A stretch of DNA of 64,000 bases from Andrena cerasifolii (GCF_050908995.1 NC_135126.1:620001-684000); one strand, 5' to 3'. Positions 31,674 through 42,590 are shown, counted from the stretch's first letter. Notes: generated by a model not told the origin, from the letters alone. Made by a program: numbers and translations.

Positions 31674-32320
31674 TAGAGCTGTACGAGTACTTGAATATTC
31701 GGGTAGCTTGAAATCCGAACCAATCCGGCACTCGGTTTCCAAGTCGAGCCAGGTACCCGAAAGAACCGAGCGACTCGGATAGAACCAAGTACTTGAATGT
31801 TTTTCAAGCGGTCCGAAAGAACCGGGCAGATTGGATGAAACCGAGCGGCTCGGATAGAACCAAGTACTTGATGTTTTCCAAGCGGCCCGAAAGAAACCAG
31901 GCGGATTGGATAGAACGAAGAGGATTGAATTCTTCCAAGCGGCCCAAAAGAAACCGGGTGGCTTGGAAAGAAACAAGCGGTCCGCTCGACCTTCATTCGG
32001 ACCGTTCGTTTCTTTCCAAGCCACCCGGTTTCTTAGGGCCCGCCCGCTTACTTTCCAAGCCGCTCGGTTTCTCTCGGGCCGCTTGGAAAAATTCAATCCG
32101 CTCGGTTCCATTCAATCCGCCCGGTTTCTTTCGGGCCGCTTGGAAAAATTCAATCCGGTCGGTTCCATCCAATCCGCCCGGTTTCTTTCGGGCCGCTTGA
32201 AAAAAATTCAAGTACTTGGTTCTGTCCGAGCCGCTCGGTTCTTCCGGGTACCCGGTTCGGCTCGGTTTTTCAAGCCGAGCCAGGCTCGGCTTGCTTTTTC
32301 CGGGTACTTGATCAGCTCTA
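31674..32320. mobile_element. hAT element with GTCTGGAC duplication
   Basis: Ends TAGAGCTG...CAGCTCTA, matching the hAT YARNG terminus, and flanked by the 8-bp duplication GTCTGGAC (31666-31673, 32321-32328), which is itself part of the Harbinger TIR it interrupts. The interior is made of degenerate ~45-60-bp units with GAAAGAAACCGGG and CGGCTTGGAA words, inverted about a centre near 31995. The ORFs at 31662-32424 on both strands come from this repetitive palindrome and are not genes. Confidence 0.85.
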
Positions 32321-32337
32321 GTCTGGACCCGGCTTTA

Positions 32338-33146
32338 GGTATGTCGGGACTCGAGGATCCCGACTCCCGCAGTTCCTTCCACGATGCCACGTCACAGTCA
32401 AACTGTCGGTCTGCACTACTCTAAACGCTATCCGTCCTTTAACATTTTGAGTGCTGGCGGTTCGGTATAATACATACTTGAAACGAAAGCCGCGCGTTTC
32501 AAATTTCACTTTCCACATTGCTCATCCTACCTTAATGAAAATAATTCGAATTGCTTGACGAGGTTCCTCCAATGAAGATGAGTCCAAATACGATATTAAT
32601 CAGACTGTTTTAAGTCCTAAAAATAACTAAAAAAGTACTAAAAATAGTCAATTTCTGCACCCCTTTTCCAATAATATAGTACGTTCGAATTATGGTTTAA
32701 GATCAAGGTTTAATGATCTGTATTTCGATTATGTTTCACCTAATTATGCAGGGTAACCCGCGTAAGTTTTAATACCTTAATTTAATATATCGAAAACTCC
32801 ATAAAAGTTCAATTTTAATCGGTCTGGTCTCGAGTTCTATGCATCCCAAGGGCTTTTAAATCTGTATATATCACCCCTATATTATCAACCCTCCTTGTAT
32901 TTAAAGCGGGGGTGAAATCAGTTATTTCTGTAATCCACTTTTGAAAACAAGCAACTTTTGTCTGACAATGAGTTATTTTTTCTTGAAACCGTTCCAAACC
33001 ATTTCTCGATGTCTAGATGCTAGAAGACAGGCTGGAGGAAGAAAGGTCGGAAGCAAAAATGGTTCCAATATGAGAAGCGAAAATCACATTTAGTATCCTG
33101 TCCTGCAGGAGTATCGTTTATAGCACTTGGGTTTTCCCCAACCACT
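32338..33146. other. No gene; one relic repeat
   Basis: 32408-32445 is a diverged piece of the Harbinger-like arm found at 25333 and 27491. The rest is AT-rich, with no frame or element boundary that can be supported. Confidence 0.4.
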
Positions 33147-33513
33147 TAGGGGCTGTCCTTAAATTACGTAAGGGTAATTTTAGCGATTTCGTACTCCCTC
33201 CCTCCCCCAGTATAAGAATTCGTAAGATTTGATATTGCAACTCCCTCCTTACGTAATATTTGTTACATTTAATATTTTCAGTTATTAAAATTCTGTTAAA
33301 GGTTTATATAATTCATTTAACTCGGTTTCATGAAATTTAAACTAAATCTACGTTTCTGGAACATTAATGATAGAATTTGTATTTATTGAAAATTAGGTTG
33401 AAAAATATTACGTAAGACGCTACCTGACTCCCCTCCCCCTCTGTAAGAAAACGAAAGAAATTCACGACCCCCCCCCCCCGAAAAAGCTTTACGTAATTTA
33501 AGGACGACCCCTT
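33147..33513. mobile_element. MITE with GTCCTTAAATTACGTAA ends
   Basis: TAGGGGCTGTCCTTAAATTA continuing CGTAAGG (from 33147) mirrors TTACGTAATTTAAGGACGAC followed by CCCCT (ending 33512). The TIR is about 26 bp. Interior ~310 bp, AT-rich with a C12 run at 33468-33479. No clear target duplication. Confidence 0.7.
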
Positions 33514-33949
33514 ACCCGATGACCGTCTACCCAGATTACTTATTGTTGCCGCGACCCCCTCAACCATTCTTTGCGCGATACCTGACAACTGGCTTCTGTC
33601 ACAATCACACACCCCAAAATTCAGTCACACCGAAATCACGTCACACGTCACTCTTTCAGACAGTACCTGTTCATTCTCCACATTCATTGTATAGTGTGTA
33701 GAAAAATTATTGGTCTTGGCTCTTAGGGGGTGAATCTACACCTTTGAATCGGTGGACATTTGTAAAAAAAGGTTCCGCGAAATTGTTTATAACATTGAAA
33801 ATTAATGTTAATTTTCTTTTACATCAACTTATTCTGCGCGTTGAGATGAAAAAATGTTTGAAAGAAGCCATGTGACGCAAAGGAACCCTTTGGTCAGGAA
33901 AAATTGTTAAAGATTTCGGAACGACTTGATTGTGTAGTTACACGTATAG
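33514..33949. other. Spacer, nothing recognised
   Basis: Mixed sequence with a GGGGGTGAATCTACACC word (33725) recalling the starts of the MITEs at 1465 and 14388, but with no partner. No coding signal. Confidence 0.35.
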
Positions 33950-35192
33950 TAGGGTGTTTCAATGTTCCAAAGTTGCTATTTTCATGTAATTTTGTTCACC
34001 CCCTTGGTCCTATTCATCTAAGTGATCTGTATGCCAAATTTTAGACAAATTTAATAATATTTAGGGGTTGCACATTTTTATCATTAGGATAGACCTGGAG
34101 CGGTAGTAATACTTTGACTTTGGAATACGATTACGCAGGAACTATTACATTTACAACAAAAACTTTTATACGGAAATGTTACTTACTTATCTGACGTCAT
34201 TGAGTCACAACAGTTTCTCTGTATATCAAGTAATATCCGAGTTATTAATAAAAAATGAGAAGCGGAGTGTTATATCCCTAACGTTACAGTGTAAAGTGTT
34301 ACAACCGTCTCTGACCCCGGGTCGGTTGTAACACTGCATGAATTCTATGCAAACACGACAGTATTATTCACCTTCTTTGACACTATTCGGTTCTGTTGCG
34401 GTATAACTGACCCTGACTGCCGATGTTACAATCGCCCCCGACCATGCTTTTGAACTTTAATTATAAATTGTGGCTAACGAGACACTTAAAAGTGCTAAGT
34501 TACGATCAGTATTACATTAAAAACGGTCAAATTACAGATTTAAAAAAGCACATACTTGCAAAGGGAATGTTTACATTGCAATTATAAGTCAGTAAGAAAA
34601 AGTTACTTTAGGGTATCGAAAAGTTATTTTGTTCACTACCCCTATCCATTGCGTATCTATACTGCTAGGACATGGATGTGTGTATTCCAAATGTCATTGT
34701 TTATCATATATCTAAAATTCGTGTTAATATCCATTATATATTTTGAGATATTAGCGTGTTACATTCGCCCCCCCCCCCCTCCCCCTGTTACTACCGTCCC
34801 CGGTTTGCGCTACTTATTTTCGCTTTTTCAGGTTTTAAAAATGTGGGTAAAATAATAAGGTACAGAATTTTTATAGACTTGAACAATAATAATAAAATAT
34901 AAATTTGTCTAAGTTTAAGTCTTCTTTGAAGTTTAGTTTCTTTTTTAAGGACTTGAGAATAAAAATAATTATCATTGGAAATCGTGTTTCCTTAGCCTAC
35001 TACAAATAATAGGTACTTACCTATCATTTAGTGAGCAAAGTGTGCAAATATTACTCTAAATATTACTCAAAATATTACTCAATCTTCCTAAAATTTGTCA
35101 GATATTCTTTTTATATTAATAGGAATTAGGACACGAGCAAAGTAAAAAAAATGTAAAATTTGAATTGTAACCCTATAATATGAAACACCCTA
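33950..35192. mobile_element. hAT element with ACGTATAG duplication
   Basis: Ends TAGGGTGTTTCA...TGAAACACCCTA with the 8-bp duplication ACGTATAG on both sides (33942-33949, 35193-35200). The 1243-bp body has no transposase. It contains a second inverted-repeat unit at 34085-34812. Confidence 0.85.
34085..34812. mobile_element. Inner MITE with GTTACAAC words
   Basis: TAGGATAGACCTGGAGCGGT then AGTAATA is mirrored by TTACTACCGTCCCCGGTTTG followed by CGCTA (ending 34812). Inside, GTGTTACAACCG, CGGTTGTAACACTG, GATGTTACAATCG and GTGTTACATTCGCCC are reiterations of one word in both orientations. The terminus recalls the AGGGGAGACCGGGG ends at 45822 and 61418. A C12 run lies at 34768-34779. Confidence 0.55.
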
Positions 35193-35200
35193 ACGTATAG

Positions 35201-36613
35201 GCATGGGCCCACCACTACTCTGCTGCTTGGTACGAGACACATCACAAGATTACCATAATTTATTAATCCTTTTTTAATTAGTTATTATAGGAAGTGTTCA
35301 AAATGATAAATGAAAGTGTATCTCTGTACGCAGAGTAACCCGGGTATACAGGGTATCATATATAATTTGATAAAGTGTATTTAGGTGGTCAAATAGTTGA
35401 AAAGAAGTTAATATAAACCCATGTCCGCAAATAATTTATTAAGGAATTATAAGATAGCAGAGATTCGTTACATCGTAAGCGAAGGTGTACAATGCTTCTC
35501 CGTTGTATGGGTCTGTAGAGTTGCTGATTGATAAAACAAATGAAGAGATTTTTATTTCGATATGAACTTTTCAATTATTTGCTTCTTGAACACGAGCAAC
35601 TGTATTATATAATTTGGCATCGGGACACCCTACAGGGTAGGTTTAGGTTTAGATACATCTAAATTCTCACCATTATTATTATAACTTTCATTTCTACCGC
35701 TTGCAGTGCTGCACTCGTATTTCATGCTTAGGCGTTAACGTTGGATGCGACACGGAAATGGTAATGGGGCTATAGAGCCCCAAAATCAAGTGACACTGAA
35801 GACAATAGGTTGAAAGGTCTATTCTATACCTGGTCTGTGGTGGCACCTACCCTTAAGAATTGGTAGTACAGTTGTGACTGGAATTTAGAATGCAATGTAC
35901 CACTACATGTATCATTCATTTTACATAGTAACATCACTAATATTTTTCATACCTATATCTTACACCTACACCTTAAACTTTCGAAACGTCTAATTTATTT
36001 CATTCTGTAAACCGAAACCACGCGAATAAATTCAAAGAGATCTACTCATGTTCTACTGACAAAATGGTAAAATATGCATTAAATGCCCTCCGCGCTTGTT
36101 CGAGTAGGTACAGTCAACCGCAGGCACGAAGGATTCGCTGTTTCCTATATGGTGATTATCGCACACTACCCGCGGGTCTGCTCGCGTTATCACGGCTACT
36201 CCCTCGTTCCCTTGGATCGCGAACACGATTCAGGGATCTGTGTACAAATAACGGCTATTTCGATGTAACAGTTCCGCGGGATTTTCATCTAGACTCCTGG
36301 AAATGTTTGCTACCCACCTGCCCTGGAAATGAAGTGGACTGTTTCGCGGACCGACGAATCTCTTCCGGCTGGGAACGTGTCCGTCGGACAGGCAGTTCGT
36401 TTTTCGATTCTATCAACCCACGAGGGATACACGTATTGTTGATTGATTATTAAACTGCGAGTGGCACGATCCTGCGAGTACGGAGGTACAATCGGCCGGC
36501 TTTTTACGCTTTTTATACACCGCGGGAGAAAAATAGACCCGAGAATTACAATTTTTCCGCTCAGAATCCATGGTGCTGTTTGTCAGCTGGAAACGCTAAA
36601 AGTACCTATATAA
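35201..36613. other. No gene recognised
   Basis: 35201-35790 is AT-rich with no supported feature; a GGGGCT-ATAG-AGCCCC hairpin is at 35766-35781. 36060-36580 is GC-rich and holds a 129-codon plus-strand frame (36064-36453) with no domain I recognise and an overlapping alternative frame, so coding is not supported. It could be single-copy regulatory DNA. Confidence 0.35.
35797..35857. repeat. Inverted partner of the 29258-29318 repeat
   Basis: Complement of the 57-bp repeat at 29258-29318, ending GGTGGCACCTACCCTT. Read outward it is preceded by the GGGGCT/AGCCCC hairpin, which the other copy lacks. Confidence 0.6.
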
Positions 36614-36959
36614 GGGCGGAGCGATACTATATAGGTGAAAATTTAAATTTTAATTTTCAGTTGACCTGGGTACGGGATAGTTGTCTTCTGATTAACCAAA
36701 CACAAGTGTAAAAATTTTTTGGAAAATATTCATGTCTGCAGGTTCGTTTTTCTCCTAAATAATCATATAATCATATAATTATTGTTCCTTTTTCTCCTAA
36801 ATAATTATATAATCATATAATCATTTTTGGAAAAAAAAGGAACCTGCAGATATGAATTTTTTTCCAAAATTTGTTTACAGTTGTGGTTGGTTAATCAATA
36901 GACAACTATCCCGCACCCAGGCCAACTGAAAATTCAAATATAAATTTTCCGCTCCGCCC
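36614..36959. mobile_element. Foldback MITE, GGGCGGAGC ends, TAA duplication
   Basis: GGGCGGAGC (36614) is mirrored by GCTCCGCCC (to 36959), flanked by TAA on both sides (36611-36613, 36960-36962), a TWA-type duplication. The arms extend ~140 bp with shared TTTTCAGTTG, GGGATAGTTGTC, TGATTAACCA and CTGCAGGTTC. The left arm has an extra ~17 bp after the terminus. The centre repeats CTCCTAAATAATYATATAAT twice. Confidence 0.75.
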
Positions 36960-36962
36960 TAA

Positions 36963-38104
36963 CCTATATCTCGCTTTACCCTCATACACTTCGCTTCCTA
37001 ACGAGATGCGAGAAGTTCAATTTTCTCTCACTCTCAATTTTCCACCATGAGTAGTCTCACTTGAGGTCACCTTATCCTCTGGGGGTTGCAAAGTGATTGT
37101 GAAGACTTGATACAAGAATTTGCAAAATTAAAGATAAGAAAAAAACATTTTAACTAAAAGTTAATTGTACAATATCTTTTTTTACCCCCCCCCCCCCTGT
37201 TCAACCACGGGGGCCCCTCGAAGGTTTGATAGTCCCGGGCCCCAAAAATCTTAATCCGGGCCTGGTCGCGACTCAAAAAAATTTGGGAAACACTGCATTA
37301 TAGACTTCTAAATCATCCATCTCCACAATTTTCAGCTGTCTTAATACAACACACATCCTCACAGTCACCATTACTCGCATCGTGTCGTTTACTCAACAGT
37401 AACGGAACACCTCGTCTATCAACACCCTCGCATTGAACACCAACCCTTTGCAATTCTCTCACATATTTCTGTCCATCCTGGTAATCATGCCAGTCTCAAC
37501 CACCCCACTCAGAAACTCACCTCCTCAAAGGCCCAGAAAGCCGCACACGAAGTATCGTCGACGCGTGCACAACGATAAAGTGTTGCCATGAGTAGCAGCC
37601 TCGATCGGCACGCCTTTTGAGGACGCGGTGCGAGGGAATTATTAATTAAAACAGAATTCTCCCTTCGTAATGGCTTACGTGCGTACAGAGGGTGACAAAA
37701 GGAGGAAGGGAGAGAGGGAGGGGGATGGAGACAGGTGGTCGCGTGTCCGGGTTCCAATGGAGCTGCGATTACAATTCCAGGATGCCGAACGGGTAGAAAG
37801 CCTGTGATATCCGCGTGGGGGTGACCTGCCAGTCCTCCCCCCTCGCCCCACGGTTACTATTCTCTGGGTATATCACCCTCCACCCCCGCGGCCACCTTTC
37901 GCCAATGGCGAGGACCCCCCAGTTCCTCTCACGCCGGGCTACGGCTTTGGAATTCGAATTGTAATTTCTAACCGCGCGTCTCCGTACGCGCCATTGCCTT
38001 GCCGTTCGAAATTCGTAAACGGATTGCGGATTCCTGGACCTCTCGCGGGCCACGGGGATCTTCTACGAGCAGATAACGCTGCCCCCGAGTAAATATGCCC
38101 GATA
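36963..38104. other. No gene; hAT relic end
   Basis: A C13 run at 37185-37197 is followed by GGGCCCC-rich sequence and TTTGGGAAACACTG (37283-37296), the typical right end of a CAGTGTTTCCCAA hAT family, with no left partner found. 37500-38060 is GC-rich and looks single-copy; minus frames at 37509-37757 and 37769-38053 resemble no protein known to me. Confidence 0.4.
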
Positions 38105-38468
38105 TCTATACTTCTATACTATTATATAAAGAGAGAGCCGATTTTTACGTTCGCGCAAAACTCAAGACCTATTGAATCGATCTTCTTCAAATTTTAACAC
38201 GTTATTTCTGGATACTCTAGGACGGACATAGGCTATATACCATGTCTCAAAAACGCGTTATTAACATGGAACGAAGAAGCGCCTGGTATGTGTTGCGCTG
38301 GAGGGAAAATAAATCTCCCAAATTTAGAGAGAATATTATCTTTTTTGAAATATTATGAAGAAATTAAGCTTTTTTCAAAATACTTAATTTCCTTAAAAGA
38401 TAGTAATTTTAATAAACATGAAACCATCATGGTAATATCTCGGGCGAAGCCGAGACGGGGGACGCTAG
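38105..38468 (+). mobile_element. Non-autonomous Helitron
   Basis: Begins A|TCTATACTTCTATACTATTA and ends in CTAG|T at 38465-38468. Ten bases before the end is the hairpin TCTCGG-GCGAAG-CCGAGA (38437-38454). TC start, CTAG end, subterminal hairpin and insertion between A and T are the Helitron hallmarks; no terminal inverted repeats are seen. The 364-bp body contains only a short frame (38288-38473), too small for Rep/helicase. Confidence 0.8.
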
Positions 38469-38687
38469 TGTGATATAATTAAGGGGCCTGGACGAACGGC
38501 TCATGACACCGCACGCGGTCTAAAGGTAGGAATTCCTAGACGCGATTCGCCGCGGCGGCCAAGTCCTGACCACTGCTCTTAAGGAGAAGCATGAATCTGT
38601 TTTGCTAGACGCGTTTTCGACCACCGCGTCAACGCGTCTGCCTCAGTACCTACCTACTTAGGATGAAACGGGGTAGTCCGCTGCCAG

Positions 38688-38949
38688 CGTGTGGTCCCGC
38701 CTGCGTGGTCCTCCTTTCAAATTAAAGACGGATGCCGTATTCCGCGAGCTTCAATTCCGATTAGTCCATACCTAACTAATCTAATAAGAGGCCCTCTTCA
38801 CAACAATATCTCCTCCCCGAGTCCCACTTTCTCACGCACGGAATACGTTAACGCGTGTTTTTGTTTTGAAATTCGGGCGCGTGTTTATACTCGAAAGATG
38901 AGGGATCCGTGTTTAATTTGAAGCGAGGACCACGCAGGCGGGATCACGC
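38688..38949. mobile_element. MITE with CCCGCCTGCGTGGTCCTC ends
   Basis: TGGTCCCGCCTGCGTGGTCC (38692) is mirrored by GGACCACGCAGGCGGGATCA (ending 38946). Inverted matching continues ~45 bp through TTCAAATTAAA and ACGGAT. About 262 bp, no coding sequence, no certain target duplication. Confidence 0.75.
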
Positions 38950-39361
38950 GAAATTAGCGGGCTACACCTTTTTTTCCTGTGTCTCACCGCGAGATGTATT
39001 GATGGTGGTTAATACTGTTTAATTGCTATATTGGTGGCATCTCTCTCACATCTGGCCTATTTGGGTAAAAACTGATCAGGTTAACTTGTGGCACTAAACG
39101 AAAACTTTGGATGGATAAACCTGGACAAATCGTGGACAGTCATTTCCCACTGACAGATCATTAAAAAGTGTTCATGAAGGTGCTGGTGCAACCTTTTTAA
39201 TTTCTTCATAACTTTTTTTTGACGGGTGGACAAACCAAAATTTTTTTGGACAAACGTGGACAAACGAACGCCATCGTTGCTTTATAAAAATTTGCATTTG
39301 GGGGTGCCAACTTCACAGACTTCGAATCGTCGGCTCATTTCGTCCTCCAGACTCTATGGTC
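38950..39361. other. Spacer, nothing firm
   Basis: Contains short reiterated GGACAAACGTGGACAAAC-type words (39095-39270) in both orientations around CATTAAAAAG, suggesting a decayed small element. No gene. Confidence 0.35.
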
Positions 39362-39364
39362 TAT

Positions 39365-39502
39365 GGGCGGTATTCTCAGTCGCTACTTATTCTTAAGCAA
39401 ATGCTTAAGCATTCGGCATCCTTTACTAGCTACTAGGTTAATAAAGGATGCTGAATGCTTAAGCATTTGCTTAAGAATAAGTAGCGACTGAGAATACCGC
39501 CC
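39365..39502. mobile_element. 138-bp near-perfect hairpin MITE
   Basis: GGGCGGTATTCTCAGTCGCT, ACTTATTCTTAAGCAAATGC and TTAAGCATTC pair with the right arm almost without mismatch, leaving a short centre around CTAGCTACTAGGTT. TAT flanks both ends (39362-39364, 39503-39505). The high arm identity suggests recent insertion. Confidence 0.85.
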
Positions 39503-39519
39503 TATATGTATGTACAGAG

Positions 39520-39804
39520 CACGGTGTAATAGACAGGTGTTCTGACTCCGGTTCAGAATATGTAACTTTTTCGACCTAGTTCTGCTGGCGGCCGCTAGAT
39601 TGCAGCTCAAGGAGAAAAGGCTGACTTTTTGCGCACAATACGACCAACAATAAGTAAGCTCTACTACTACAATCACATAAATGCATGCGTACCTAGATCT
39701 TAACATGACGCCTCTCGCGATGGCCAGAGCAACCACAAAGAAATCGGCACACAAAATTGTTGTGGTAAAGGTGCCGAGTCGGAACACCTGTCTATTACAC
39801 CGTG
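39520..39804. mobile_element. MITE with GTACAGAG 8-bp duplication
   Basis: CACGGTGTAATAGACAGGTG continuing TTC is mirrored exactly at the right end (39782-39804). The flanks carry GTACAGAG on both sides (39512-39519, 39805-39812). An 8-bp duplication fits hAT or P elements; the CACGG end is not a perfect hAT terminus, so the superfamily is open. The ORF at 39383-39787 runs through this and the preceding hairpin and is accidental. Confidence 0.85.
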
Positions 39805-39812
39805 GTACAGAG

Positions 39813-40258
39813 TAATCCTGGAGCGACGCCTGTCAATCCCCCATGGTGCCTCACCGAATTTTATGGCTTTCGACCCGGGGTTGAAATACCATTAAGAAGT
39901 GTGATATGTCCAGGATTTCCGCATTGCTCATCAGATTTTTGCGAAAACGACGTCAATCGATTCCTTATGTTTGGCCGATGAAATTAAGATGCAATACGGC
40001 CCATAATGAAGGAAATAAGAAGATAAATTGATTTACATGATTTCAAACTAACTTCGTTAAAAATAGTCCGATTTACGTGATATTTGGTATGATTTTCATT
40101 GGAAAAGCGTAAGGAAGCCATCGGTGTCACTTCCATATTCATACGATAAAGAATAGACAATTTGGTTTTTCTGAAACAGGTATGCCGACCGTTAGAATAG
40201 ACCCTTTCAAGTCCTCGAACCCAAGTGGGACACTCAATGCGGTGCCTGAGGTTTGCCA
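39813..40258. mobile_element. X-family MITE copy
   Basis: Starts near CTGGAGCGACGCCTGTCAAT and shares CACCGAATTTTATGGCTTTCG, GAAATACCATTAAGAAGTG and TTTTGCGAAAACGACGTCAA with the insertion at 31104-31480. The centre repeats the ATAATGAAGGAAAT and TAAAAATAGTCCGATTTACG words also seen in the other copies. The right end is not clearly defined. Confidence 0.5.
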
Positions 40259-41483
40259 CGATTTAAAATTTGCCGCCTTTGGGTCTTTTTTTAAGATATC
40301 GGAATGAAATTTGCGCCAAAAAATAGGAAAAAGTTATTCCTTTCCAATGGTGTATAATTTCATATTTTTTACATTTATTTATTTATTTATATATTTTTCA
40401 ATTTTTTAACTTATTTGTAATAAAAAAATAATTCTGTTTATTTGCTTACCTTATTTAATGCCCTTTAGTGGTTTAAGTAAAATGTCTGGGAAACTTGTCG
40501 TTTCCATGTTATAAGGAAAATTCGAATAATAAAGGAAAGTAGCAACAAATCGGTTTGTTTAAATTAAAGACCAGGCTTTTGCGATAAATATCTTCTTTTA
40601 TTATTAACTAATATAAACAATCCATAAAAAAGTAATTTGATACGCAGTAACGAAAACAGCGACATTTTTCAAATTTGACAAGGAATATCTTCCAATCGCC
40701 AAAAAGATCCACTTTCGGATCAATTACAATATTTTCAGCACACTCTCCTCTAATTAATCACGCATCGATCATTTCCCCTCTCGTCCCACTGTTCAAATTA
40801 TTAGTGTTTAAAGTTATAAACGTTCGGTCAGTCCGTAGGGTAAAGGTGGGATAGTTGAGCAGAAGGGATACATGATGTACTAGGTATTATTATTAATAAT
40901 ATATTTGCAATATGCGCCTATTGTCGCGTTGTTATGTTAATGTTTGCAATATGACTTATTAATTCCTCAGCTTCGAGGTCTAAATTTTTAATTTTTTCAG
41001 TACATGATTTCATTCGCATACTATAGATATACAAGGATCGGACGTTAAAAGTAATTTATACAGTACGTCTTCGTTTGTTGCTAATCGGGAACATTTTCGA
41101 GTACTTTCACATCTGATTCTCTTAAAATCTTTATGTCGGGTTTCCTGAGCTTCCTCGGAAAGCTACCCAATTGGACTTTGTTTGGGAATGCATTAGTTCC
41201 CAAAGTCACCACACTCACTCTCACCGCAGCACCTCGCGGACGGAAGATACAGACGCGGATCGACGATCGATCCGCCAATCAGCGACGCGCATCGTCGATC
41301 AACCACCAATCATCGACTCTCAAAGTGCCGTTTCGACCGGCTTCTAGATCCTTCGAGACGACGCTCTAACGGCAGCTCGCGTCCATCCTGTTCGTCTTGT
41401 TGTATCAGTGCATGATGTAGTTATTTTCTCATCGTTCACTCTCAAGTGCATCTCCGTGCATTGATCATTCTCAGAGCTCATTC

Positions 41484-41899
41484 CCCTGATAGGCAGATCT
41501 GGGCAGCAGAATCTGACGTCAGAACTACAGCAGTCTGTGTCCGCATTTGGCTGCGTTCTGATGTGCAGAGCCTGAGGTGCAGTGCCTGATGTCAGATGGA
41601 CAGCAGATCGACAGCAGATCGACAGCAGATCGACAGCAGATCGACAGCAGATCGACAGCAGATTTCGCCGTCTGCTAGGCACAGCAACAGCGCCATCTGT
41701 AGGCAATTGCTTGGTAATTCTGTATCTCAGATGGCGCTGTTGCTGTGCCTAGCAGACGGCGAAATCTGCTGTCGATCTGCTGTCCATCTGACATCAGGCA
41801 CTGCACCTCAGGCTCTGCACATCAGAACGCAGCCAAATGCGGACACAGACTGCTGCAGTTCTGACGTCAGATTCTGCTGCCCAGATCTGGCTATCAGGG
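41484..41899. mobile_element. Foldback MITE with unequal 11-bp repeats
   Basis: CCCTGATAG starts and CTATCAGGG ends it. The arms (~195 bp) are nearly identical: CAGATCTGGGCAGCAGAATC, ACGTCAGAACT, TGTCCGCATTTGGCTGCG and CTGCTAGGCACAGCAACAGC all mirror. The left arm has six copies of CGACAGCAGAT, the right arm two. The centre is about 28 bp around GGCAATTGCTTGG. The frames at 41344-41706 and 41596-41904 are mirror images and not genes. Confidence 0.85.
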
Positions 41900-42590
41900 T
41901 CTAAAGTTGCACGTGGTGATCAATCCCTTTTCACTGAGGAGCAGAATTTACAACTCTGCCTCAGCATCATCGTTCAGTGTAACTCAAGTGTGTTTCAAAC
42001 AAATTCTCTTTTGTTCACACAGCGTGTATAGTATGCCGTGTCCTGTGCGATGCTCGTGTCTCTATCAACTTGTGAATTCTCACCGCTCATAGTGCAGTCG
42101 AGCACTAAATATAATCGCTCTTCAAGCGCATTTCACAAGCTTAGGTGCTCATCGGAACACGCTCAGATTCGATTATAGATCGCCGCGGGTGACGAGCACG
42201 TGGTGGTGCAACGTGCATCGATTTGCTCATCTTCGTGTATTAATATAATCTCGAAAACCGCAAACTTTTTGTGCATTCTCACCGACTCCCGATCAGTGTA
42301 TTTGCTCATTTTAAATAAACTTGACGCTACTCATTATAAGTACTGTGTTGTGTGCACCTTTTCATCGACGAACGTAACCTCTCCGGCATCCAGCGCGCTC
42401 AACCGCTAACTAGATTCTCAAACGGACTTATTGGCATATTGTAACTTTTTCTGCCCCATGTATTAATAATTTATGCGCAGAGGCTGGCATATTGTACCAG
42501 GCATAATATTGTATGTAATACTTTGCTGTGCTTGAGTATATTGACGAAATTTTTCAATATTTATTGTATAGGGGGGAGAACTGACCTGTA
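41900..42590. other. GC-moderate stretch, LTR-like or untranslated, unassigned
   Basis: Together with 41090-41483, into which the palindrome is inserted, this looks like single-copy DNA with CCAAT words (41275, 41310), a TATAAGT word (42337) and AATAAA (42314). CGTTCA-TGTAACTCAAGTG at 41970 echoes CGTTCACTCTCAAGTGCATC at 41432. This could be an old LTR or an untranslated first exon; neither can be shown. Confidence 0.25.

Larger units (their letters stand above)
30416..32334. mobile_element. PIF/Harbinger-like element, copy A, twice interrupted
   Basis: AGCCGGGTCCAGAC at the left and GTCTGGACCCGGCT at the right form ~55-bp TIRs that continue TACGCTGAGCAGGCTGAGCG. TTA flanks both ends (30413-30415, 32335-32337), a TWA-type duplication. 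Copy B is at 42594-43664 in inverted orientation. Copy A is split in its right TIR by the hAT element 31674-32320 and has an X-family insertion at 31104-31480. Open frames here (for example 30476-30886) are not preserved in copy B. A short frame near the right TIR survives in both copies but matches nothing known. Confidence 0.75.

Noticed and set aside
31662..32424. Overlapping plus and minus frames up to 172 codons
   Set aside because: They lie in the inverted satellite interior of the hAT element and mirror each other.
36064..36453. 129-codon plus-strand frame in GC-rich DNA
   Set aside because: No domain, an overlapping alternative frame, and no splice or initiation context; not enough to call a gene.
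41344..41904. Two frames rich in CRSAVDLL or DRQQIDSRST repeats
   Set aside because: Product of the 11-bp repeats and palindrome arms of a MITE.
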